From Isoetes taiwanensis (Eukaryota > Streptophyta > Lycopodiopsida > Isoetales > Isoetaceae), in assembly GCA_021234155.1 (NCBI GenBank), contig JAJEKV010000107.1:1345108-1409107 (forward strand): DNA of 64,000 bases, in the 5' to 3' direction. Position numbers and translations under genes: made by a program. The notes below the pieces were generated by a model. That model worked only from the letters and a program-made list of their open reading frames with translations, ran no database searches and had not been told where the DNA came from. Below are positions 9,845-19,862 of this stretch, piece after piece; positions within the stretch are counted from its first letter, which is position 1; every line of letters begins with the position of its first letter.

Positions 9845-11134
9845 ATGCGCCCCATTTTGCCTATGCCTGTTATGGCCTCTTTGCCTTCTCCATCCGCTGG
9901 TCTTTTGCCTTCCCCTTCCTCTTTGCCTTCTTCATCGGCCAATCTTTTGTCGCCTCATCCTCCTTCTACTTCCTCTTCCTTTTCCGCTGCCCCTCTGTCT
10001 CGGCCTGCTCCCTGGACCTCTACTGATACGGTTGCTCGTGTTTCACGTGCATGCTTTAGTGACTGGATTAAGCGTGACATGACATCTGGTATTCGGTCCG
10101 CTCGCGTTGCCGCAGCAGTAAATATAATGATGGAGAACAATAAAAAAGAGGTATCAGCATATTTAAAGGAGCTGCAAGCTACAGACGATCATATGGACAT
10201 TCAGCTTCCGCATGAGAATGTGTTCTATGAGGCGCAAGAGTGTACTAATGCATTTGCTCATGCTGGAGTTCCAGTTGTTGAAATTGATCATGGTGCACAT
10301 TTACAGTGCGTTCAAAATTTAGTCTCTTATGCTGTGGTCTGTCACTTTACTGGTCAATTTCTTGATCTTAGAAGGATGGGTTTTTGGCTGAAACAACACC
10401 TTCAGAAATTGGGATTGCCTCAACATGAGTCTTTGAAGGTTCTTGATAAGCAAAATCATTATTTCTTGATCATGTTTGATTCACCTGTAGCAGTTGATAA
10501 GTTGGTGGAGCGCGGAGTGGATCCTTTGTGGGGGCATTATCTTCTGTATCAGGTATACACCCCTGGCTTTTTGCCCAACAAATCAGGCGCGCTCCGAATG
10601 CCATGTTGGTTCGCATTGGAGGATTTTCCTATTGAAATGCAAATCCCGGACTTCATGATTGCGGTTGCTAGTGGCTTAGGTATCCACCTTGCTCATTCTA
10701 TTGTCAATGGTCCACGTGTGTGTATCTCCCTTCCTGCCAATGCTTCTCTTCCAAAGTCTATTGTTGTTAAAAGTGGCCCCCTTTTCTTCAAATATAACCT
10801 GTCTCTTCTTAATGGTCCTGAGCTTGCTAATATGTTTCCAAATGTAGAAGCCTTCTCATCCTATCGTACTAGGCGCTCTACTCCCTCCATTCCCATCGTT
10901 TCCTCTGTTCCAATTCATGTGTCTTCCTCTGCTTCCCCTGATTCTATACCTCCTGCTCCCTCTGTTCCTAGCACTGTATCTCTTGCCTCTGCTCCTCTAG
11001 CTCCTCCTCCACCACCCCCTACCACCACATCCTCTACCCACTTTTCTGTTGATGAGCATGACAGACTAGCACAGATTGCACGTAAACAGGAACGGTTGGA
11101 GGCCTCTTCAGCAGATTGGTCCATTCCCATATGA
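9845..11134 (+). CDS. LINE B ORF1, DUF4283-like RNA-binding protein
   Basis: The first in-frame ATG is at 9,845, giving 429 residues; the open frame extends a little upstream without an ATG. A Pro/Ser-rich N-terminus (about 1-60) is followed by a helical segment. A DUF4283-like domain lies at about residues 158-283, recognised by the order AVVCHFTG, a hydrophobic FLIMFDSP strand, YTPGFLP, then PCWFALEDFPIE. A second Pro-rich tail runs to the end. No CCHC knuckle is visible. After residue 425 the coding signal moves to the next frame and continues to a stop at 11,361, which overlaps the ORF2 ATG (11,336) by 26 bases. One frameshift near 11,115 therefore separates this ORF from its natural C-terminus. 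The family role is RNA binding for the retrotransposition particle. Confidence 0.75.
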   Translation: MRPILPMPVMASLPSPSAGLLPSPSSLPSSSANLLSPHPPSTSSSFSAAPLSRPAPWTSTDTVARVSRACFSDWIKRDMTSGIRSARVAAAVNIMMENNKKEVSAYLKELQATDDHMDIQLPHENVFYEAQECTNAFAHAGVPVVEIDHGAHLQCVQNLVSYAVVCHFTGQFLDLRRMGFWLKQHLQKLGLPQHESLKVLDKQNHYFLIMFDSPVAVDKLVERGVDPLWGHYLLYQVYTPGFLPNKSGALRMPCWFALEDFPIEMQIPDFMIAVASGLGIHLAHSIVNGPRVCISLPANASLPKSIVVKSGPLFFKYNLSLLNGPELANMFPNVEAFSSYRTRRSTPSIPIVSSVPIHVSSSASPDSIPPAPSVPSTVSLASAPLAPPPPPPTTTSSTHFSVDEHDRLAQIARKQERLEASSADWSIPI

Positions 11135-11335
11135 AGAGACTTGCTCGGCGGAGGAATCCCTATGCACCACCACCATCTATCTCTGAGTACATTCCTCCTC
11201 CTGAGCCTACGTCAGCCACCATTATTACAACACTCCCTGCGGCATCAAGACCAAATTGGGCAGACCAAGTGGAAAAGGAGCTGCATGCTCATGCTGATTC
11301 TATGGATTTGGAGCATCGCCCACCAGACCCTTACA

Positions 11336-14300
11336 ATGAAACTGATTTCTTGGAATGTTAGGGGTGTTGCCTCTTCCCCGGCTAAAAGAAGCAGACTTTC
11401 TATGGCACTTGCTAGGTTGAATTCAGATTTTTATTGTCTACAAGAGCATAAATGTAAGAAAGATCATATGCAAAAAGTTGCTTCAGTAGTTGGAAGGCAA
11501 TACAATGTTCTTGTAGCTGCAGCAGACTCAGCAAAGGCAGGGGTTCTCACTGCATGGAAGCATGACATAGCAGTCACATTCACTCAGGTTGACAGGTTTG
11601 GCCACTGGATCATTATCAAGTGGTTTGACAATGGACAAGAATGGGGGCTTGTGAATGTTTAGGCTCAAAATAGACCTCGTCAAAGGGGTGCACTTTGGGC
11701 TACACTGAGAAACAAAATGGTTAGGTTGGGTGCTCATGTGGCTTGGCTACTAGTGGGGGACTTCAACATGGTTGAACTTGAGGCCGACAGGTGTGGCAGG
11801 GGGACTGAGACTGTTCAAGGTTTCGAACGCGAATAATGGCAACGCCTAATGCAAGACTGTAACTTTGCAGAAGTGGACGGGGACCCGGGCTTCACTTGGT
11901 GCAATGGCTGGTTGGGCGATGGAAGGGCATATGCAAGACATGATAGGGGGTACTATAATGCTTTGGCAGCTGGTTGCATGCCCACTTTCTTTCGCAAAAA
12001 CGTGCTGGATAGTTCTATTTCAGATCACAATCCACAAAGCTTTTCTTCTGCTCCGGATATTGCACATAGTAGGACTAGAACTTATTTCAAGTTAAATGTC
12101 TCTTTCTTGAAGGATGCGGAGTTCCAGGCCCGTTGCAGACAAGCTTGGTCGTCTGCATTTTCTAGACGGAAAGGGATGGCAGGTATTGTTGATGAGCTTG
12201 CTGCAGTAAAGTCCTTTGCTAAAGGCTGGGGTCGTGAGCATGCAACTGCAAATCGAGGGATCTTAATGGAACTTTATCAGCAATTAGTGGCATGTAGATC
12301 AAGTTTTCCTGCGGATGGCCAAATGGAGAAGCAAATTCTGGTAAACATTCGGCAAATGGAGTCTGAGCAGGTTCACCAGGCTCGTGTTAAAGCTGGACTG
12401 CAATGGTTCAAGGAGGGAGATCGTTGTACGAGTTTCTTCTTCAGAGCCGCACGGGTCAGGAGACAAGCATCCGCTTTGGTGTCGCTCGAAGTTCCTGATG
12501 GTTCTCTTATTTCTGATCCAGACGAGCTCAAGAATTTTGTGCATCATCATTTCTCTGGCTTCTTTGCGGCCCGTCGTCTTCCCTTTCAGCAGGATTTTCA
12601 AGAGTTGCAAAGGTTCACCCTATTGTCTCTGAAGAGCAAAAGGCTAGTCTGGAAGTTGAGATGACTCTCAATGATTTGGCGGATGCTACATCTCTTTTGA
12701 AGCAAGGCAAATGCCCTAGAATTGATGGTATTCCTATGGAGTTTTTTCAGAAGTATTGGCATTGGCTTGGTGAGGATGTCTATAATGCTTTTTTGGATTT
12801 CAAGAGACAACGACGACTGGATAAGCTCCTTAATTCGGGCTGCATCTCCCTCATCCCCAAGTGTAAGGAGCCTTCTTCAATTTCTGATTGGCGTCCCATT
12901 ACCTTGTTGTCTTCTGTTTACAAGATCTTTGCTAAAGCTTATGCTCAAAAGCTTTGTGACATTCTTGCTGATTCTATATCCTCTACACAGTCAGGTTTCC
13001 TGCCGCGACAGTGTATTTTAAATAATGTAGCGGCTGCCTATGAGGGTATTTATTGGGCAAGATTGCAGGCTCATGAGATTGTGTACTTGAAGCTGGATTT
13101 TGCAAAAGCTTATGACAGTGTTGATTGGACTTTCTTGGAAAAGTGTCTCTTGCATCTTGGCTTTGGTGCACACTTCACTGCTGATGTAATGAGACTCCAC
13201 TATTCTGCTCATTCTGCTGTTCTTTTTCAAGAAGAGCCTTCAGCATTCTTTCCGTTTGGTCGTGGCATTCGTCAAGGTTGCCCATTGGCACCATTGCTCT
13301 TCACAATTGTAGCAGAAGTCCTCTCTCAAATTTTCTCACTTGCTGCACAAGATGGCATCTTGCATGGACTCCCCATGCATAATGGGTCGCAGGAGATTTG
13401 TAATCAGTACGCGGATGATACTTTTCTTTTCCTAAAGGCTGATGAGCAAAATCTGCAGAATGCCATCTCACTATTGGATTCCTTTTCCTTAGCATCTGGT
13501 ATCTTCGTTGGATGGCAGATGTGTACTGCATTCTGGATGCAGGATACTCTAGTTCCACCGAGTGTTACTGCATTTCCATGGAAGGTCCTTCCTCATGGCA
13601 AAGCAACCAAGCTTCTTGATATTCCTGTGGGGATTCATATTTCAGCTGGAGATGCGTGGGATACTGTTGCTAAGGGCTTGGAAAAGCACTTGTTCTGGTG
13701 GTCCACAGCTAAATTGTCCATGGCAGGTCGAATTACTGTAGCCAAATCAGTGTTGAGTGGCACACATGTCTATATGGCTTCAGTTATACTGGCACCACAA
13801 GCAAAGATGCAGCTCATCATCAGAATTGTTCGGAATTTCATCTGGGGTGGCACAGAAGAAGGGGCTGATGTCAAGGTCAGTTGGGTGAAGTGCATCTTAC
13901 CAAAGCACTGTGGGGGACTTGGGATGATCGAATTTCTCCTACAGAGCAAAGTATTAATTTCCAAGTTCATCTGGAGGATCTTGAATAATGTTGATGTGTC
14001 TCCGGCTCACGACTTACATCCCCAATCATTGCAGCTTTGTGTCTCCTTTGACTCTCCTTCTATCAAGGCACCGCTTCCACAGGCTCTTTTCTATCCCTTG
14101 TCGGCTTATCCTAATCGCGTCTCCTTTCCTCGAGGGTTGCTTGATGCTTGGAATATTGTGCGTCGCTTTTTCCATCTCCACCATATGGCAAGAAGTTTTA
14201 CCGAGCTAGTTGTTGGTGGATCCCTTTGGGCGATAACCAAACGAGATCGCCTTTGGTAGCATCGGTGCATCCCCCGACACGACCTGCTGGAAACTAGCGT

Positions 14301-14745
14301 GTGTGCTTACAATTTCTGCATGATGGTACAAATTGAAACACGATTGCGACATGGGAAGAATTCCGGACAAAGTTCCTTCTTTTAAGATGGGATCGCACAA
14401 TTTGGCAGACAGTCATTGCCATTCTTCCTCCTATACCACAAGTAGTGGCTTCCCATCTCTGGGTGGTTCATGAGAATGTTAAGGCTGAGCATTTGGTGAA
14501 TTCTATGTATAAGATCCTTGGCAGAGGTGTTGCCCCCCTCACAAAAATGGCCTTTGGTGGTACCAGTGAATCAACAGAAAGTAGTTTGGAACTGGGTTTG
14601 GGACAAGTTACTTCATCCAAAGTTGTCAGTTTTGTGGTGGCAGATCATCCATAGATGTGTGTACATCAATTTGGTCCACAAATTTCGTCCTGAGGTGCCT
14701 AGGACATGCCCTTTATGCGCTCAGAGGGATGAGAGGGATGAGACA
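11336..14745 (+). pseudogene. LINE B ORF2: endonuclease and reverse transcriptase, frameshifted and truncated
   Basis: The start at 11,336 gives MKLISWNVRGV, the usual endonuclease opening, followed by LQEHK and GDFNMV. In-frame stops occur at 11,660 and near 11,834. ISDHNPQ, with an intact SDH, is at about 12,020-12,040. A frame change near 12,640 leads into the RT (12,661-14,259), with LDFAKAYD, RQGCPLAP and QYADD at residues 145-152, 204-211 and 249-253 of that frame. The usual SPGPDG reads CPRIDG. After 14,259 the product continues in broken frames (WNWVWDKLLHPKLSVLWWQIIHR) and stops within the zinc finger at CPLC. The nested fragment at 15,542-16,199 shows what the missing end of this family looks like. 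It cannot make an active ORF2 protein. Confidence 0.88.
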
Positions 14746-15060
14746 TGCCCCAGGAGAGTCATTTTAGACAGAAGCAATCACATTCTGCATCTAGAATTTT
14801 AAGGAGATAATCATCTGTAGTTTTTCAGAAACTATTCAATCACTACAGTCCACATCCAATCTAGTTAGAATGTAGACCACTCAAGTCCCTAGCCATAGAG
14901 CATTGAGGAAACCCATATGGCCATATCATTGGTTTAATTTGTGAAAGTTTTATTCCATACACCATAACACGACCAGTGCTAGTGCTCAGATTTCAAAACC
15001 TTCCCAAGCTTAGGGGAGATGGAGCATGCAACAGCATAATAATAATCATAATAAAAAAAA
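14746..15060 (+). repeat. 315-bp direct repeat X, first copy, with A-run
   Basis: The segment starts at TGCCCCAGGAGAGTC, directly after the truncated LINE B zinc finger, and ends with an AATAAT-rich stretch and eight A residues. The second copy at 18,662-18,986 is nearly identical: I see one substitution before the A-rich tail. It has no evident protein. The similarity runs past any TG...CA boundary into the A-tract, which fits a polyadenylated 3' end better than an LTR. Confidence 0.9.
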
Positions 15061-15185
15061 CCCTACCACCTACCGTGGGATATGGGCATAACACCAATTT
15101 AGTTAACTGTAGACATGGGGATGGCTAACCCCCACTATCACAGTAGGGGTTATGCCACATCCCATATTAGCCTACCTAATTGGAA
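15061..15185. other. Spacer with an imperfect inverted repeat
   Basis: TGGGATATGGGCATAAC (near 15,076-15,092) and the complement of a GTTATGCC...ATCCCA stretch (near 15,150-15,166) can pair with a few mismatches. Nothing coding is visible. Confidence 0.5.
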
Positions 15186-15503
15186 TGAAAACATATTTTC
15201 AAGAGGGTCATATCTTACCTTAATAAAGATTTAACAATTGCAACACCGCTGTGTTGTCACGTAGTAGTCCATATATTTGCAGTAAATCCCATTAGACATC
15301 CATACAAATGGAAATCCTTATAGGTAGTGTACAACCAAGTGGCAGCCAACTGGCATTGGAATTTTGTTTGGCCTACTGGACAAACATTTTCCTAATTGTG
15401 CATAGTATCCATCCAACTGGCAATGGACTTGTGTCAGGCCTAGTGATGAACACTTTCCTTTTGCACTTTTTCCTTTTGTGCAGTAGCCCTGTATTTAGCC
15501 CTG
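15186..15503 (+). repeat. Diverged direct repeat Y, first copy
   Basis: This unit begins with AATGAAAACATATTTTCAAG and ends with CAGTAGCCCTGTATTTAGCC. The second copy is at 16,207-16,560. The two share their order throughout but differ by many substitutions and small gaps, so this duplication is older than repeat X. No coding content. Confidence 0.8.
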
Positions 15504-15541
15504 TATTGAAGATTTCGCTATGGCAACACCACTGTGTTGTC
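15504..15541 (+). repeat. 38-bp repeat flanking a LINE fragment, 5' copy
   Basis: The 38 bases starting TATTGAAGATTTCGC recur without a mismatch at 16,250-16,287. Between them lie a 5'-truncated LINE fragment, its poly(A) and a further 50 bases that belong to repeat Y. Because of those 50 bases it is not a textbook target-site duplication. Confidence 0.85.
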
Positions 15542-16199
15542 TTATTGAACTTCCTCCTCTTCAATGGCAGAAGGTGTGGTCTTGGGCATGGGACAAGCTA
15601 CTTCATCCTAAAGTGGCAGTTCTTTGGTGGCAGATTCTTCATAGGTGTCTGCGGGTTAATGTGCTTGTCCATAAGTTTAACCCTAGAATATCAAATCAGT
15701 GTCCAGTATGCAAGCGTGGATCTGAGACCATTGAGCATTGCTTTTTCATGTGTGAACACCTTAGACAGGTATGGGGCTGGTTGTTTTCCCTTTTTCAGGT
15801 TTCACTAACAAGTCAACAACTGCTTTTGGCAATTTACCCAAGTACCTGGACAGAGTTACAAGGCCAGGCTTTTCATCTAGCAGCAGGATGGTTGCTTTGG
15901 ACTATCTGGAAAAGACGAAGATTGATAATCTTCAAAGGTCTAGATGTGGCAGATAATCGTGTTCTCCAAGAAGCTCAAGGTTACATTGTAAAGTCGTATC
16001 ATTGTTCTTCACTTGCCCCTCGCAAGAGGCGAGTGATTTTTGAGGAGTTTTTGGATGTGCACTCTTATGCTTAGGCAGGTTGCTTCACTCGGTGGGTCTC
16101 CGCTTATCCGCTGAGATTTTATTCCTGTCTCTGCATTTATACTTGTATTTGACTCTTTGATTGAATAAAGTCTGACGTCCTTCAACAAAAAAAAAAAAA
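15542..16199 (+). mobile_element. 5'-truncated LINE fragment of the LINE B family
   Basis: An open frame ending at 16,074 encodes KVWSWAWDKLLHPKVAVLWW, then the zinc finger CPVCKRGSETIEHCFFMC, then a Trp-rich C-terminus ending HSYA. LINE B has the close relative VWNWVWDKLLHPKLSVLWW near 14,590. After the stop come about 110 bases of 3' UTR, a polyadenylation signal AATAAA (16,164-16,169) and a run of A from 16,187. This is the only complete 3' end of this LINE family in the window, and it shows that LINE B itself lost its natural 3' end. Confidence 0.85.
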
Positions 16200-16206
16200 T
16201 AAAGAA

Positions 16207-16560
16207 GTATTTAATGAAAACATATTTTCAAGCTAGTTATATCTTACCTTATTGAAGATTTCGCTATGGCAACACCACTGTGTTGTCATATGGTGGTTTG
16301 TATATTTGCAGTAAATCACCTTAGAAATCCATGCTAGTGGAAATCTATGGTTCCAAAAAAGTGGATAGTGTACCACACTGGCAGTGTATCCAACTGGCTC
16401 TGGAACTATGTCCAACCTAGTGGCCAAACATTTTCCTAGTCATGTATAGTGTCCACCCAACTGGAATGGACATGTGTCAGGCCTAGTGGCAAATACTTCC
16501 TTGTACATTTTCCTTTTGTGCAGCAGCCCTGCATTTAGCCAAGTATATAAAGAAGCAAGT
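16207..16560 (+). repeat. Diverged direct repeat Y, second copy
   Basis: It matches 15,186-15,503 in order, from AATGAAAACATATTTTCAAG to GCCCTGCATTTAGCC. It is followed by a short local duplication of ATTTAGCCAAGTA and AATAAAGAAG near 16,540-16,590. Confidence 0.8.
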
Positions 16561-18661
16561 CAGTTGCATTTAGCCAAGTAAATAAAGAAGTAAGTCAATT
16601 GTATCCGAGCAATCCAGCATATTTCTTTAAGCAGAATGATTTTTATGTTTCAATATTTTCGCTCCTAGTTAGTATTCTAGGAAAACATACCTTGCTCATG
16701 ACAAACGTCCATGGGGCATGCGGCACCAATGAGAAGAAGTTCCTAAAAAAACCCGGCCTGAACTAGTTAAAACTAGACCAGACATCTGCCTCGGTCAATC
16801 CCTTGGCAGTATTATCCTCCCATTACTAGAATGAGCCTTTCTAGCATGGTACCCCATGTCCCATCCACATCAAAAAACATCAGTCAGCATAAGCCATAAA
16901 CTTTCTCATAATATTTGTCTTTGAAGCTTGTTACATTTGAAATCCTTGGAATATTAAAGCCATTGCCAGATAAGCCATTTTAGTACACAATATGCCTTTA
17001 GACATTAAAGTCATTATATTAGAGTGTAACAAAGTACTTATTACACAAGTTTATAATGTATGCAATCTGCCTTTCTTATTTTGAATCCACAGCCATGTTC
17101 ATAATGTCAAAAACAGCCAGGTTCATAATGTTAAAAATGACATTTACAATTAGTTCATGCTACATAATTGGATGTCAACCATCATGCAGCCTTGTCTAAA
17201 ATTTCATAAAGCTTACCACAACCTGTAGAGTATAGCTCACTATCATTTGTAGAGTATAGCCCACGATCATTCAGTGCACTTAAAATAGTTTAAGATCCAT
17301 TCAGAGTTACACAAAGATTTCAAGTAGCAAATCTCTGGCTTGTTTATCTTCAAATTCTCCATATTCCTTCAAGCAGAAAAAAAAACTTTTTGAAAGCATA
17401 AGCTACAATGAGAAGAGAGTCCCAGACCTGCAGCCAACCATGCAAACATTAGCGGTAAACCCGGTAAAAGATGCAAGGGCCAAAAGGTACATTAGGACTC
17501 TCAGTTTATCAACGATCACCCATTGTGCCTTTTTGCCCTCGCTTAATTTAAGCAAAGAAGGATATGAAGTTGGAAATTTATGCCTCAAAGATTCCTCGGT
17601 TCATAAGAAATCGAGTTTTAACATGCCCAATCCCTCAAACTATTATAACAAGGCTCTTGCCATTGTATAATTATATAACCAAAGACTAGAGTATATGCTT
17701 TCTATGTACGTAGTAATGAGAGAAGCATTATCCTCTTAACCAAGTCAGATTAACGTTATATATAATAGCAAATGCAAAAAGAACACCGGTAGTTGTGCGG
17801 ATCAAAGTCCGTGTTATCTTCATCTTGAATTTGCAATGATAAACTGGGTAGAAGCATTCCTAGTAGCCATCAAAGATGCCTCTTATGACCAAGCTTCGTC
17901 TCAACTAAGCTAAATCCGAAATCTAAGAACTCAAATGAGCCACCGCAGAGATATAGAGACTAATTGTAGAAGCCGTGCGGTCTGCATGCAATCCGCGATG
18001 CGCTACATGCAATCCGCTTCTGATAGGCTTTTATCAAGAAAACGCTCTATTGTATTGAAGCCGGGCGATCGCTAAGGCAAATCGCTTCATGGCGATCCGC
18101 TTCTGAATAGGCCATTTGCGAAAATCGCCTCATCAGATATTAGGTTTCGGTACTCTAGAAAAGTTACGTCCATACAATAGAATACATGTTAGGGTTAAAT
18201 GTAAACCGCCTACCATACCTTTGTACTATGTACTTGTGAGTATGGCCCAGATTTTTATTGTTATGCATATACCACAGTATATTTTGTGAAAGCTCAAAAC
18301 CACAACCTTTTTCCAAGGTGCACTCCAAGGGGAATCATAGCTGTAAGACATCTCAAGGCCTTAGATAACTATTCCCCTAAGTATTCCAGAGATATTTCTT
18401 TGTATATTGAACGTCCATCATGCTGAACCAAAGTAGAGGGTCCATTCAGGTATACAGTTTCAAAGCATCCCCAAGGTTTTGGATAGTAGAACATGCTATA
18501 CACAATGTACATGTCAACACCCAAGTGTTGGCACCATCATATACACACCATTATTGTAGACACACCATTTTCTGTTGGTTATACACCATGGTACATTTGT
18601 GTCATCCCAAGTCCATCATCATTTTTCAAGGTATATTTCCCTTAAGGCCATATTCTACTAT
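16561..18661. other. Non-coding part of the LINE B composite
   Basis: AT-rich sequence with no protein that I can recognise. Around 17,960-18,130 it becomes GC-richer and repeats CAATCCGCTTCTGATAGGC-like words (near 18,008 and 18,090). Other than that I see no structure. Confidence 0.5.
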
Positions 18662-18986
18662 TGCCCCAGGAGAGTCATTTTAGACAGAAGCAATCACATT
18701 CTGCATCTAGAATTTTAAGGAGATAATCATCTGTAGTTTTTCAGAAACTATTCAATCACTACAGTCCACATCCAATCTAGTTAGAATGTAGACCACTCAA
18801 GTCCCTAGCCATAGAGCATTGAGGAAACCCATATGGCCATATCATTGGTTTAATTTGTGCAAGTTTTATTCCATACACCATAACACGACCAGTGCTAGTG
18901 CTCAGATTTCAAAACCTTCCCAAGCTTAGGGGAGATGGAGCATGCAACAGCATAATAATAATAATAAAAAAAAAAAAAAAAAAAAA
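18662..18986 (+). repeat. 315-bp direct repeat X, second copy, with terminal poly(A)
   Basis: Nearly identical to 14,746-15,060. It ends with AATAATAATAAT and about 21 A residues that directly abut the 3' target-site duplication. This is therefore the true 3' terminus of the 9.45-kb insertion. Confidence 0.92.
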
Positions 18987-18998
18987 CTGATATTTGTG
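18987..18998 (+). repeat. 12-bp target-site duplication, 3' copy
   Basis: CTGATATTTGTG, identical to 9,527-9,538 and directly after the poly(A). It restores the reading of the LINE D zinc finger. Confidence 0.93.
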
Positions 18999-19610
18999 AC
19001 AGGTGTCTGGCAAGTAAAGAGGATGAGAATCATCTCTTCAGATTATGCCTATGGTCGGAATGGATTTTGGAGCTGGCCTCTGAAAATTTTGGCTTGAATT
19101 TGGTAGCCTTGAATGAAAATGATTTCTTCATGCCCTCTAACCTGAACGACTGGAGGATTTACATCCTTCTTTGGAGAATTTGGAAAGGAAGGAGTGCTTT
19201 CATCTTTAATTGTGAAATTATTCCCCCTGAAGGAGTTATTAAGCAGGTATTATATGATATTAATTGGATTCAGAGTATTAACGGGTGACTTGGGTTTGAT
19301 TTCAGATAAATTATTCTTGCTGACGAGGAAGCTCAAATGGAGGAAAGTTAATGTCAGTACCAATAATGAATGGATAAAACTTTTTGGAGCGGCCAACACT
19401 TTGGATCATGGAGAAAATAATTGCACCTGCGGTTGTTGCTGTGACCAGAACTTCAATGTTCGAAGGGAATTGCTGTGTCAGGCTAAAGACTCAAAAGGCA
19501 GATATAACATGGCTAAGGCGGAAGTATGCATGTGCATATACTGCACCTTCCACACTATATTCAAAGGAAAAGCAAGGAAGTGCAATAATATAAATCTCAG
19601 ATCAGTCCAC
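18989..19610 (+). pseudogene. LINE D ORF2: zinc finger and C-terminal tail
   Basis: The frame to 19,288 begins with CDRCLASKEDENHLFRLC, giving the remaining zf-RVT ligands, and continues with a Trp-rich stretch (WRIYILLWRIWKGRSAF) common after this finger in plant LINEs. A frame change follows. In the frame to 19,613, KWRKVNV, GENNCTCGC, then SKGRYNMAKAE have the order and spacing of a decayed RNase H domain, in which a GxxNxAE-type motif carries a catalytic Glu. That reading is weak because only short matches remain. Confidence 0.7.
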
Positions 19611-19747
19611 TAGATCACCCTCTATTCAGCACACTCAGATTTTGCTACTTAACAGTCTCTGCATAACAGTTATATCTTCCTACTTTTATCTCTGTCAGGG
19701 TTATACTTCCCTTGAAAAAAGGTTTTTGTAATATTTTCTAATACTTT

Positions 19748-19862
19748 AATAAATTGCACAAATTGCAAGAGCACAAATTGCAAAACAAATTGCAAGAGCA
19801 CAAATTGCGGCTAAATTGCAAGAGCACAAATTGCAAGAGCACAAATTGCGGCAAATTGCAAG
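19748..19862 (+). repeat. 15-bp repeat (AAATTGCAAGAGCAC)
   Basis: About eight copies, some shortened to AAATTGC or changed to AAATTGCGGC, lie end to end. The last unit merges with the 1.65-kb duplicated segment, which itself starts AAATTGCAAGAGCGG. The array seems to have expanded from the edge of that segment, because the related copy at 55,529 has a single unit. Confidence 0.85.

Larger units (their letters stand above)
9539..18986 (+). mobile_element. LINE B composite insertion with poly(A) and TSD
   Basis: This 9.45-kb block is bounded by one perfect 12-bp duplication and ends in about 21 A residues, so it behaves as a single insertion. It starts with a LINE 5' leader, ORF1 and ORF2 (9,539-14,745). 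The LINE ORF2 then stops abruptly inside its zinc finger and joins a 315-bp segment ending in an A-run (14,746-15,060). About 3.6 kb of non-LINE DNA with a nested LINE fragment follows, then a nearly identical second copy of the 315-bp segment ending in the terminal poly(A). A normal plant LINE of this type is about 5-7 kb and has one 3' end. The composite could come from template jumping, from later nested insertion plus duplication, or from misassembly. Confidence 0.85.
4340..19740 (+). mobile_element. LINE D, old plant LINE in several pieces
   Basis: Three plus-strand blocks form one element by order of homology. Block 4,340-6,522 runs from the end of the endonuclease through the RT. Block 9,024-9,538 is the region after the RT up to the start of the zinc finger. 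Block 18,987 to about 19,740 completes the zinc finger and adds a C-terminal tail. The breaks are a 2.5-kb unknown insertion and the LINE B composite. The second break is proven by a 12-bp target-site duplication (9,527-9,538 and 18,987-18,998) whose removal rejoins the CxxC part of the zinc finger. The N-terminal half of the endonuclease is missing, probably because LINE A interrupts it. Several frameshifts and stops make this copy older than A or B. The 3' boundary is approximate. Confidence 0.82.

Noticed and set aside
14746-18986. LTR pair (14,746-15,060 and 18,662-18,986) of one LTR retrotransposon
   Set aside because: Similarity runs past any TG...CA end into A-runs, there is no primer-binding site after the first copy, and the poly(A)-TSD arrangement fits target-primed insertion.
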